Below, piece by piece: positions 1-5,749 of a DNA stretch of 13,123 nucleotides. Within the stretch, counting starts at the first letter, position 1. Each line of letters begins with the position of its first letter. Origin of the DNA: Ktedonobacterales bacterium. GTDB taxonomy: Bacteria; Chloroflexota; Ktedonobacteria; Ktedonobacterales; JADMIN01. The notes under the pieces are model-generated. The model was given only the letters and a program-made list of their open reading frames with translations, was not told the DNA's origin and ran no database searches. The stretch is from contig JAICVT010000083.1 in NCBI GenBank assembly GCA_025935235.1, positions 1-13,123 on the forward strand. The letters are read 5' to 3'. The position numbers and the translations under genes were made by a program.

Positions 1-768
1 AACCTGGGCGTGCGCTCGATCGCCATTCGCACGTGCGCCGAAGACCACTTCAAGGTGACGCCGGAGTCGCTGGCGCGGGCGCTCGACGCGGCGCCCGACG
101 CGCGCGCCATCTACCTGACCATCTCGAACAATCCGACCGCTTTCGCCTATACGCCCGACGAGATTCGCGCGCTCTATCGCATGCTCGATGCGCGCGGCAG
201 CGACCTGCTGGTGGTGGCCGATCTGGCCTACATCGGCACCGGCGACCCAGCGGCGGATCGCGCGCGCATGCAGGCGCTGACCGAGCCAAACGCCCGCGCG
301 CGCTCGGCCTACGCCTTCACCTTCTCGAAGTCGCACACGCTGACCGGCGACCGCTTCGGCTGGATTGCGCTGGGGACGCCGGAACTGGCGCAGACGGTGA
401 TGGTCGGCTGGAGCAACACGGCGGCGTCGCTGCCCGCCGACTGGCAGTTGCGCTACATGGCGATGATCGAGCTGTTCGCGCGGCGACCGCGCGTGGAGGC
501 GCGCCTGCGGGCGCTCTACCGGCTGCGGCGCGCGCGGCTGATCCGCCAGCTCCAGAAGCTCAGCGCCGAGCGCCCGGCGCCGATCTTCGCGGAAATCAGC
601 ATGGACGACGGCGGCACGATCTACAACTGGAGCCAGCTCGCGCCCGGCGAGGATGTCTTTTCACTGTTCAGCATGACGGGCATTGCGGGGGTGCCGGGCA
701 GCGCCTTCGGCTATTCGGATGACTACGTGCGCCTCTCGGTCGGCTGCATTCCCATCCCAGAGGTGTGA
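1..768 (+). CDS. Pyridoxal-phosphate-dependent aminotransferase, class I/II fold (5' end outside window)
   Basis: Cytosolic fold-type I PLP enzyme expected to transfer an amino group between an amino acid and a 2-oxo acid; the substrate cannot be read from what is present. The frame is open from base 1, so the N-terminal part of the large domain is missing and only about 255 residues are visible. Family landmarks appear in the correct order: SNNPTAFAY (the NNPTG-type loop) near base 127; VVADLAY, whose Asp at 220-222 should pair with the pyridine nitrogen; FTFSKSHTLTGDRFGW, whose Lys at 328-330 is the expected Schiff-base lysine; and near the C-terminus VRLSVG, whose Arg at 730-732 would bind the substrate carboxylate. 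The stop is TGA 766-768, and the next gene starts 4 bases later, so the two are probably co-transcribed. The family is secure; the substrate class is not. Confidence 0.9.
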   Translation, partial: NLGVRSIAIRTCAEDHFKVTPESLARALDAAPDARAIYLTISNNPTAFAYTPDEIRALYRMLDARGSDLLVVADLAYIGTGDPAADRARMQALTEPNARARSAYAFTFSKSHTLTGDRFGWIALGTPELAQTVMVGWSNTAASLPADWQLRYMAMIELFARRPRVEARLRALYRLRRARLIRQLQKLSAERPAPIFAEISMDDGGTIYNWSQLAPGEDVFSLFSMTGIAGVPGSAFGYSDDYVRLSVGCIPIPEV

Positions 769-772
769 GCGC

Positions 773-1357
773 ATGCTAGGGGTCGTCTCGCTGCTCCACG
801 GCGCGGATGCGCGGGCCGTGCGCGCGTTGTGGGCCGAGCTGGCGACGGACTACGGCCTGCGCGAGGCGCCGCGCCGGGTTCCGTTTCCGCATGTCTCGTA
901 TCAGATCGCCGTCGACTATGATCGGGCGCGGCTGGCAGAGGCGCTGGCGCGCGAGGCGGCGCGGCATGGGCCAATCCGCGTGACGCTGACCGGGCTGGGC
1001 GCGTTCGAGGCGCCGGAGCTGGTGCTGTATCTGGCGGTGGAGCGCAACGCCGCGCTCGATGCGCTGCATGCCGCGCTCTGGTGGGCGCTGGTGGAGAGCG
1101 GCGTCGCGCGCCAGTGGTCGCCGCTCTACGCGCCCGACTCGTGGATTCCGCACATCACGCTGGCGCAGCTCGACCTGACGCTAGGGGGTCTGCGCGCGAT
1201 ACAATCGGCGTGGAGTGGACGCGACCTGCGCCGCGAGGTCTGGCTGAGCGATCTGGCGCTGGGCGGCGACCCGCCGGGCGAGCAGCCAGAGCCGGGCCAA
1301 GCGCAGCAGCCGCTGGCGCGCTTCACGCTGGGTGGCGCCGCGGAGGGTGACGGCTGA
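773..1357 (+). CDS. 2'-5' RNA ligase-like (LigT/2H phosphoesterase) family protein
   Basis: A 194-residue cytosolic protein of the 2H phosphoesterase superfamily, whose members hydrolyse or ligate 2',3'-cyclic or 2'-5' phosphodiester bonds in RNA or nucleotides. The two hallmark tetrads are PHVS (His40, Ser42) and PHIT (His127, Thr129). Their spacing of about 87 residues and the overall length fit a minimal two-lobed LigT fold. The start chosen is ATG 773, 4 bases after the aminotransferase stop and preceded by AGAGGTG at about 8 bases. An upstream extension to 683 overlaps the aminotransferase in another frame and was rejected. The last 35 or so residues (rich in Gly, Pro and Gln) look flexible. 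The substrate is unknown: cyclic-phosphate RNA ends, ADP-ribose 1'',2''-cyclic phosphate and small nucleotides are all possible. The family call is confident from the paired HxS/HxT motifs. Confidence 0.88.
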   Translation: MLGVVSLLHGADARAVRALWAELATDYGLREAPRRVPFPHVSYQIAVDYDRARLAEALAREAARHGPIRVTLTGLGAFEAPELVLYLAVERNAALDALHAALWWALVESGVARQWSPLYAPDSWIPHITLAQLDLTLGGLRAIQSAWSGRDLRREVWLSDLALGGDPPGEQPEPGQAQQPLARFTLGGAAEGDG

Positions 1358-1396
1358 CCGGCTGGCCACATCAGACGACGGAGGAGAGGAGCGCGC

Positions 1397-1996
1397 ATGC
1401 TGGCGTATGTCTTCTGGCATTGGCCGCGACCGGGCGTCGCCTACGACGAGTATGTGGCGCGGCAGTTAGCCTTTCACCAGGCGCTGGCGGCGCGCGGCCC
1501 GACGGCGCTGGAAGCCTCGTACATCTGGCGCGTGGTGGGCGCGCCGTGGACACCCGCCTCGGTGACCTACGAGGACTGGTATCTGCTGGGCAACAGCGCC
1601 GGACTCGACGCGCTCAATGCCGCCGCCGTCTCCGATTCGCTGCGCGAGACGCACGACGCCGCCGCCTCGCTGGCTGCTGGCGGCATGGCCGCGCTCTACA
1701 CGCCTAGCGGGCCGCGCGTCGGCGAGCAGCCCGCGCTCGACGGCTCGGTGGCGTACTGGTTCACCAAGCCCGATGCGCTGCGCTACAGCGCGCTCTACCA
1801 GCGCCTGCGGCCACAGCTCGCGCATCTATGGACGCGCATGATGGTGCTCGGCCCCTCGCCAGAGTTCCTGCTGCTGGGCGATGACCTCGCGGCGCTGCCG
1901 CCAGAGTGGCGCCCGCAGCTCACCCATCGCGAGCGACTCTGGCCGCTGGACGACACGCTCGATGACGCGGCCATCCACTCCGGCCACGAAAGCTAG
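1397..1996 (+). CDS. Uncharacterised protein with two alpha/beta half-repeats (possible tandem dimeric alpha/beta barrel)
   Basis: A 199-residue soluble protein that I do not recognise as a named family. It begins MLAYVFWHWPRP, followed by YDEYVARQLAFHQAL. A second half starting near residue 115 repeats the theme: SVAYWFTKPDALRYSALYQRL. A beta strand with aromatic residues followed by an amphipathic helix carrying Tyr and His, seen twice, resembles dimeric alpha/beta-barrel (ferredoxin-like ABM or EthD-type) proteins. That fold suggestion is an inference from the pattern only. There is no signal peptide or membrane segment. The start ATG 1397 follows a strong purine run, GGAGGAGAGGA (about 1379-1389), with about 7 bases spacing. 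It lies 39 bases after the 2H phosphoesterase and reads into a short tandem repeat right after its TAG stop. Codon use is strongly GC3-biased like its neighbours, which supports real coding. Confidence 0.8.
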   Translation: MLAYVFWHWPRPGVAYDEYVARQLAFHQALAARGPTALEASYIWRVVGAPWTPASVTYEDWYLLGNSAGLDALNAAAVSDSLRETHDAAASLAAGGMAALYTPSGPRVGEQPALDGSVAYWFTKPDALRYSALYQRLRPQLAHLWTRMMVLGPSPEFLLLGDDLAALPPEWRPQLTHRERLWPLDDTLDDAAIHSGHES

Positions 1997-2030
1997 CCAG
2001 CATGAGCCAGCATGAGCCAGCATGAGCCAG
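1997..2030 (+). repeat. 10-bp tandem repeat, 3.4 copies, each with an ATG
   Basis: The unit CCAGCATGAG occurs at 1997-2006, 2007-2016 and 2017-2026, with a partial CCAG at 2027-2030, all identical. It begins immediately after the stop codon of the preceding gene (TAG 1994-1996). Each unit carries an ATG (2002, 2012, 2022). Because 10 is not a multiple of 3, the three ATGs fall in three different frames, and only ATG 2012 is in frame with the downstream acetyltransferase. Confidence 0.95.
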
Positions 2031-2041
2031 CGACATCACCC

Positions 2042-2046
2042 AGGAG
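2042..2046 (+). promoter_or_regulatory. Shine-Dalgarno AGGAG that favours the GTG 2054 start
   Basis: AGGAG lies 7 bases before GTG 2054 but only 1 base before ATG 2048. The in-frame ATG 2012 inside the tandem repeat has no Shine-Dalgarno-like sequence upstream. This makes GTG 2054 the best-supported start for the GNAT gene. Confidence 0.6.
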
Positions 2047-2053
2047 AATGAGC

Positions 2054-2965
2054 GTGACCCCGTTCCGTGTGCGCCCAGCCATCGCCGCCGATCTGCCAGC
2101 GATCCAGCAGATCTGGTATCGTGGCGAAGTGGCCGACGATCCGCATCCGCCCGCGCCAGGTCCGCCGCTCTCAGGCTTTGGGTATGAGCTGGAGCATGGC
2201 GCGATGCGGGTGGCGGAGGATGACACTGGCCGGGTGATTGGCTTCGGCGGCAGCGTCGGCTGGGACGGCCCACGCGGCGCGCTGACCTATCTCGCCGACC
2301 TCTTCATCGCGCCAGACATCCAGTCGCATGGGGTGGGGCAGGCAATCCTGCGGGCGCTGCCGCTACACGCGGGTGGGCGCTGTGTGCATGCCAGCACAGA
2401 TGCGCGCGCCGTCCCGCTCTACATCCGCACGGGGATGCTGCCGCTGTGGCCGAACCTCTGGCTGGTGGGCGACCCAGAGCGCGGCGCGCGGCGGCTCGAC
2501 TGGCTGCCCGGCGCCGATCTGGAGCTGGTCGAGGCGTCGCCGGATGATCCAGCGCTGGCGGCGTGGGACCTGCGCCACTTCGGCTATGCGCGCCCGCGCG
2601 ATCTGGCCTGGCTGGTGGAGAGCCGCGCGGCGCTGCCAGTGTGGTTTCAGCGCGCGGGCGCGACCATCGGCTATGGCCTCGTGCAGCGCGATTGCCCCGA
2701 ATCGCTCTGGCGACCCGGCGCGTGGACGGTCGGCCCGATCGGCGCTGAGACGCCCGCGGACGCGCGCGACTGTGTCTGCGCCGCCGTGCGCTGGGCCGCG
2801 CAGCGCTCTGGCGCCGCGCGCATCGGCGTCCCAGGCCCGCACCCGGCGCTGACCCCGCTGATCGAAGCGGGCTGCCGCCTCGTCTACAACGAGACGTTCC
2901 TGGCCAGCCCCGACGCCGCGCTGCCCGATTTCACCCGCTACCTGCCTGGTGGCGTCTTCATGTGA
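2054..2965 (+). CDS. GNAT-family N-acetyltransferase with a second GNAT-like half
   Basis: A cytosolic acyl-CoA-dependent N-acetyltransferase of about 303 residues; the acceptor is unknown. The N-terminal half is a normal GNAT domain: FRVRPAIAADLPAIQQIW (beta1-alpha1), then LADLFIAP followed by the acetyl-CoA pyrophosphate loop QSHGVG (about residues 90-95) and AILRAL. The C-terminal half (about residues 195-303) has an ordinary beta/alpha pattern, with GYGLVQRD and a helix after ARDCVCAAVRWAAQ. It probably forms a second, degenerate GNAT domain of the type seen in proteins with an Acetyltransf_18-like C-terminus, without an obvious second pyrophosphate loop. At about 300 residues it is twice a single GNAT domain. 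Start: GTG 2054 is preferred on the AGGAG spacing; ATG 2048 and ATG 2012 are in-frame alternatives adding 2 or 14 residues. It is probably in the same transcription unit as its neighbours (57 and 46 base gaps). Confidence 0.87.
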   Translation: MTPFRVRPAIAADLPAIQQIWYRGEVADDPHPPAPGPPLSGFGYELEHGAMRVAEDDTGRVIGFGGSVGWDGPRGALTYLADLFIAPDIQSHGVGQAILRALPLHAGGRCVHASTDARAVPLYIRTGMLPLWPNLWLVGDPERGARRLDWLPGADLELVEASPDDPALAAWDLRHFGYARPRDLAWLVESRAALPVWFQRAGATIGYGLVQRDCPESLWRPGAWTVGPIGAETPADARDCVCAAVRWAAQRSGAARIGVPGPHPALTPLIEAGCRLVYNETFLASPDAALPDFTRYLPGGVFM

Positions 2966-3011
2966 GCGCGCCCGGTGGGCGTCGCCATCTTGTGATGGAA
3001 GGATGTGACCT

Positions 3012-3923
3012 ATGCCGCGCTTCTGGCCATTCCGACGCTCATCGCGAGCCGCTGGCGACGCGGGCGCGCCGTCTGGCGCCCATCGGCGGCTCTTCGGGCG
3101 CGAGTACGCCGCTGGCGTGCCGTATGCCCTGCCATCCGATCTGAGCGAGATGAACCGGCTGGACTTCCAGCACTACATGCTGCGGCAGGCCTTCAAGGGC
3201 ATCTACGCCGCGCCAATTGGGACGCCTGCAACGATTCTGGATGTCGGCGCTGGCACGGGGCGCTGGGCGAAGGAGATGGCGGCGCTCTTCCCGCAGGCGC
3301 GCATCGTCGCGCTCGACATCAAAGTGCCAGCGGAAAGCGAGCAGAGCCAGTCGGGCGCGGCGTCGACGGGGCAGGGCCCCAGCGCCTACACCTTCGTGCG
3401 CGGCAACATTCTGGAAGGTCTGCCATTTCCAGACGCGACGTTTGACTTCGTGCATCAGCGGCTGCTCTTCTTCGCCATCCCCAGCGACCGCTGGCAGTTC
3501 GTGGTGAACGAGCTGATGCGGGTGACGCGCCCCGGCGGCTGGGTCGAGATCGTGGAGGGCCACTATGGCTACGAGCCGATGGGTCAGGCGGCGCAGCGCA
3601 TCGCCGACGCCATGCTGCCCGCCATGCTCCGGCGCGGCATTGATCCGCGCCACAGCGCCAACCTCGCCCAGTTCCTTCAGGCGGCGGGCCTGCGCGATGT
3701 GCAGACGCGCACGGTCAAGGTGCCAGTAGGCGATTGGGGCGGCCACCTCGGCCACCTGGCGCTGACCGACGTGATGACCTTCAGCCAGGCTGCCCGGCCG
3801 CTGCTGCTGGCGCAGGGCATGTCAGAGCCAGACTTCGCGCGGCTGGTCGAGACGATGCGCGAGGAGTGCGAGCGCCTGCGCTACACCTGGCCCTTCTACA
3901 TCGCCTACGGCCAGCGCGCCTGA
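3012..3923 (+). CDS. Class I SAM-dependent methyltransferase
   Basis: A 303-residue cytosolic S-adenosylmethionine-dependent methyltransferase. Motif I is ILDVGAGTGRW (residues 75-85), the glycine-rich SAM loop. It is followed by RIVALDIK, whose Asp102 should bind the ribose hydroxyls, and then GNILEGLPFPDATFDFVH (motifs II/III, as in the Methyltransf_11/25 families). The post-motif region ELMRVTRPGGWVEIVEGHYG is typical of UbiE/Methyltransf_11-like small-molecule methyltransferases. Residues 1-30 are basic and probably disordered. ATG 3012 has GGAAGGA (2997-3003) at 8 bases spacing. Last gene of the left cluster; a small hairpin follows the stop. The substrate cannot be read from the sequence. 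The linkage with an acetyltransferase and an aminotransferase could mean a small-molecule modification pathway, but that is only an inference from neighbours. Confidence 0.92.
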   Translation: MPRFWPFRRSSRAAGDAGAPSGAHRRLFGREYAAGVPYALPSDLSEMNRLDFQHYMLRQAFKGIYAAPIGTPATILDVGAGTGRWAKEMAALFPQARIVALDIKVPAESEQSQSGAASTGQGPSAYTFVRGNILEGLPFPDATFDFVHQRLLFFAIPSDRWQFVVNELMRVTRPGGWVEIVEGHYGYEPMGQAAQRIADAMLPAMLRRGIDPRHSANLAQFLQAAGLRDVQTRTVKVPVGDWGGHLGHLALTDVMTFSQAARPLLLAQGMSEPDFARLVETMREECERLRYTWPFYIAYGQRA

Positions 3924-3935
3924 GCGCGACGAGGG

Positions 3936-3952
3936 CAGACGGCCTGCGTCTG
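3936..3952 (+). terminator. Small hairpin after the methyltransferase gene
   Basis: CAGACG (3936-3941), loop GCCTG, CGTCTG (3947-3952): a perfect 6-bp stem 12 bases after the TGA stop. No U-tract follows, so it is at best a weak or factor-assisted terminator or a 3'-end protecting stem. Confidence 0.3.
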
Positions 3953-4144
3953 TGGTGTGCGTACCCCATTACTGAGCGGACGTCTGACCCAGCGCGCTAG
4001 ATAAAGTAGCGGCGGGCTATGGCGCATGCTGCCACGCTCCGCGCCATTTGCACGCCCCTCGATGCCTGGCGCGCATCGCCACCAGAGGCGTCGCCCACCA
4101 TGCGCCAATCACCAGCGCGGCTCGGCTGCATCACCTCACAGCTG

Positions 4145-4175
4145 CTCTCCCTCTGGGAGAGGATTGGGGTGAGGG
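4145..4175 (+). repeat. Dispersed palindromic repeat, copy 1
   Basis: CTCTCCC (4145-4151), loop TCT, GGGAGAG (4155-4161), then a GGATTGGGGTGAGGG-type tail (to 4175). A perfect 7-bp stem with a 3-base loop and a G-rich tail. Two related copies lie at 4685-4722 and 4807-4842 in the same orientation. The form resembles the REP-like intergenic palindromes found in many high-GC genomes; no transposase accompanies it here. Confidence 0.75.
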
Positions 4176-4356
4176 CCGCCACAAGACACGAAATCTGTAA
4201 GAAATCTGTGAGCGAATTCGCAACCAAACATGCGCGTCCGGTGTTACGATACTAGATGGCCATCGAACATAGGTAATCCGACGCGACGGCGCCGACACGT
4301 AACCTGCAATGTCTGATACCATCCAGCGCGGAAAGCGATAGAAGGCAGTGGCAACC

Positions 4357-4590
4357 ATGACAACCCAGACCATCGAGACGACTCAGCAGGACACGCTGAC
4401 CAGCGCGTCTACGACCCTCCAAACCCTCATGCACAGCGACATTGGCGGCGCGTGGATGCGCGAGGCCTGCCTGGCGCTGGCGCTCGCCGCACAGGCGCAC
4501 ATCCGCCTGGACGAAGACGCGCTGATCTACAGCGACGTGCGCGACCTGATGGCGCTCCAGCAGCGGCTGCGCGGCGGACGCGCACGCTAA
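4357..4590 (+). CDS. Small hypothetical protein (77 aa)
   Basis: A 77-residue acidic-to-neutral protein of unknown function. The N-terminal 25 residues are Thr/Gln/Ser-rich and probably disordered. The rest (from about GGAWMREACLALALAAQAH through RLDEDALIYSDVRDLMALQQRL) reads as two amphipathic helices and ends in a basic GGRAR tail. It has no signal peptide; the Ala/Leu-rich helix is too short and too broken to call a membrane span. ATG 4357 has only a loose GAAGG about 11 bases upstream; GTG 4348 would add three residues but sits 2 bases from the same purines. The strong GC3 bias in the second half and the isolated position between repeat-rich spacers support a real but lineage-specific gene. 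It is not related in any clear way to the other small ORF at 6524. Existence likely, function unknown. Confidence 0.55.
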   Translation: MTTQTIETTQQDTLTSASTTLQTLMHSDIGGAWMREACLALALAAQAHIRLDEDALIYSDVRDLMALQQRLRGGRAR

Positions 4591-4618
4591 ATTCACAGGA
4601 AGTTTGACCAGCATCATA

Positions 4619-4655
4619 CGCTCCCCGGTCTCGCAGCGCTTGCGAGCGGGGAGCG
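4619..4655 (+). terminator. Strong two-tier hairpin after the 77-aa ORF
   Basis: Outer arms CGCTCCCCG (4619-4627) and CGGGGAGCG (4647-4655) pair over 9 bp. Inner arms CTCGCA (4630-4635) and TGCGAG (4641-4646) pair over 6 bp around the loop GCGCT, with a 2-base GT bulge. It begins 28 bases after the stop at 4590. No T-run follows, so it is either a terminator without a classical U-tract or another RNA structure. Confidence 0.5.
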
Positions 4656-4684
4656 CTGCATGTGTCGCCGCGCATCTGTGGCTC

Positions 4685-4722
4685 TCCTCTCCCGCCTCGG
4701 CGGGGGGAGGGTCTGGGGTGGG
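4685..4722 (+). repeat. Dispersed palindromic repeat, copy 2
   Basis: A diverged copy with CCTCTCCC, a longer GC-rich middle, GGGGGGAGGG and then TCTGGGGTGGGG. The stem is imperfect, but the order CTCTCCC / GGGAGGG / GGGGTG matches copies 1 and 3. Confidence 0.6.
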
Positions 4723-4806
4723 GACGCGCCATCCCCCTCCATCAGACGGCGAACGTGCGATACTGTTGCTGCGCCTCACACTCCCGCCATCCACAGCGTG
4801 TCTGGC

Positions 4807-4842
4807 TCCCCTCTCCCCGTAGGAGAAGGGCTGGGGGTGAGG
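4807..4842 (+). repeat. Dispersed palindromic repeat, copy 3
   Basis: CCCCTCTCC, loop CCGTA, GGAGAAGGG, then CTGGGGGTGAGG. The stem contains one extra A. The G-rich tail GGGGTGAGG is shared with copy 1. It ends just upstream of the acyltransferase start, so it would sit in that mRNA's leader if transcription begins upstream. Confidence 0.7.
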
Positions 4843-4870
4843 TTCCGACCCGGCGAGAGGGATGCTGGCG

Positions 4871-5749
4871 ATGAACACGACCGACGCGCCTACCAATGTA
4901 GCCAATATGGCGGGCGAGCAGACTGAGCCGAGCGCGCCGCGCTATCCGCACGCCGAGTGGCGGCTGCTGCTGGAACCAGAGCCGCGGACCGGCGCGTGGA
5001 ATATGGCGCTCGACGAGACCATCATGGATGCGGTGGCTGCGGGTGACGCGCCGCCGACGCTGCGCCTCTACCAGTGGGCGCCGCCATGCCTCTCGCTGGG
5101 CCGCCACCAGCCGCTGCAAGGCGTGGATCTCGCCCGCCTGCGCGCCGATGGCTGCGAGGCGGTGCGCCGCGCCACCGGCGGCTGGGCCATCCTGCATACC
5201 GACGAACTGACCTATTCCGTCGCGCTCACACCAGATGATCCGCGCGCTGATGGCCCGATCCTCGACGCTTATCGCAAGCTGAGCGCGGGGCTGGTGGCGG
5301 GTCTCGGCCTGCTGGGCGTGGAGGCCATCATGCGCCCGGCCTCGGCGGGTGGCACGCACAACCTGACCGCCGCCTGCTTCGAGGTTCCCTCGGCCTATGA
5401 GATTACCGCGCGTGACCGCAAGCTGATCGGCAGCGCGCAGGCGCGTCCCAATGGGCGCGTGCTGCAGCATGGCTCGCTGCCGCTGACGGGCGACATCGCC
5501 CGCGTCACGCGCTACCTCACCTTCAGCGATGAAGCCGCCCGAGACGCGCTGGCCGCTCACCTGCGCGAGCGCGCCGCCACACTGCGCGAGGTCGCCGAGC
5601 GCGACATCAGCTTCGCTGAGGCGGCGGACGCCATGCGGCGTGGCTTTGCCGAGGCGCTGAACATCGCGCTGACCCCTGGCGCGCCGACCGACGCCGAACT
5701 GCGCCGCGCCCGCGAGCTGCTGGCTGAGAAGCAGGCGGGGATGGCATAA
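4871..5749 (+). CDS. lipM: Lipoate-pathway acyltransferase (LipM-type octanoyltransferase / LplA-family)
   Basis: A cytosolic member of the biotin/lipoate A/B protein ligase family of about 292 residues. The nearest match by motif is LipM, which moves octanoyl from acyl carrier protein to the lipoyl domain of GcvH or E2 subunits in lipoate synthesis. Landmarks: AWNMALDE near the N-terminus, CLSLGRHQ, the RRATGGWAILH loop that binds the acyl or acyl-adenylate group, ACFEVPSAYE with Cys169 (the LipM-type nucleophile position), and RKLIGSAQARPNGRVLQHGS with the conserved Lys. The Cys in CFxxPSxYE and the absence of the long C-terminal LplA domain favour transferase over ATP-dependent ligase. Start: ATG 4871, with GAGAGGG (4855-4861) 9 bases upstream; ATG 4862 is only 1 base from the purines. 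Stop TAA overlaps the next ATG (TAATG). No lipA is visible here. The family is secure; LipM rather than LplA is a strong inference. Confidence 0.88.
   Translation: MNTTDAPTNVANMAGEQTEPSAPRYPHAEWRLLLEPEPRTGAWNMALDETIMDAVAAGDAPPTLRLYQWAPPCLSLGRHQPLQGVDLARLRADGCEAVRRATGGWAILHTDELTYSVALTPDDPRADGPILDAYRKLSAGLVAGLGLLGVEAIMRPASAGGTHNLTAACFEVPSAYEITARDRKLIGSAQARPNGRVLQHGSLPLTGDIARVTRYLTFSDEAARDALAAHLRERAATLREVAERDISFAEAADAMRRGFAEALNIALTPGAPTDAELRRARELLAEKQAGMA

Larger units (their letters stand above)
3924..4356. other. 433-base gap with one palindromic repeat copy and no convincing gene
   Basis: Apart from the hairpin at 3936-3952 and the palindromic repeat at 4145-4175, I see nothing definite. An open frame at 4019-4255 (+) runs straight through the repeat, has no Shine-Dalgarno and resembles no protein, so it is not called. 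The last 130 bases are less GC-rich than the surrounding DNA and may hold the promoter of the small ORF at 4357. A TACGAT hexamer lies near 4244-4249, but I find no correctly spaced -35 box. Confidence 0.6.
4591..4870. other. Hairpin- and repeat-rich 280-base spacer before the lipoate-pathway gene
   Basis: It contains a large two-part hairpin (4619-4655) and two copies of the dispersed palindromic repeat (4685-4722 and 4807-4842). The second ends 28 bases before the chosen start of the acyltransferase gene. Open frames through this segment on either strand follow the repeats and have no supporting features. Confidence 0.7.

Noticed and set aside
33..722. 229-codon open frame overlapping the aminotransferase in another frame
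   Set aside because: Arg/Gly/Ala-rich translation typical of a high-GC shadow; the overlapping frame has clear aminotransferase motifs.
3039..3755. 238-codon minus-strand open frame antisense to the methyltransferase
   Set aside because: Antisense shadow; the plus frame carries the SAM motifs and a Shine-Dalgarno.
4019..4255. 78-codon plus-strand open frame in the 3924-4356 gap
   Set aside because: Runs through the palindromic repeat, no Shine-Dalgarno, no protein-like pattern.
4252..4905. 217-codon minus-strand open frame across the small ORF and repeats
   Set aside because: Crosses two repeat copies and a hairpin; antisense to the small ORF; Pro/Arg-rich low-complexity translation.
4742..5560. 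272-codon minus-strand open frame antisense to the lipoate-pathway gene
   Set aside because: Shadow of a strongly GC3-biased gene; no family features.
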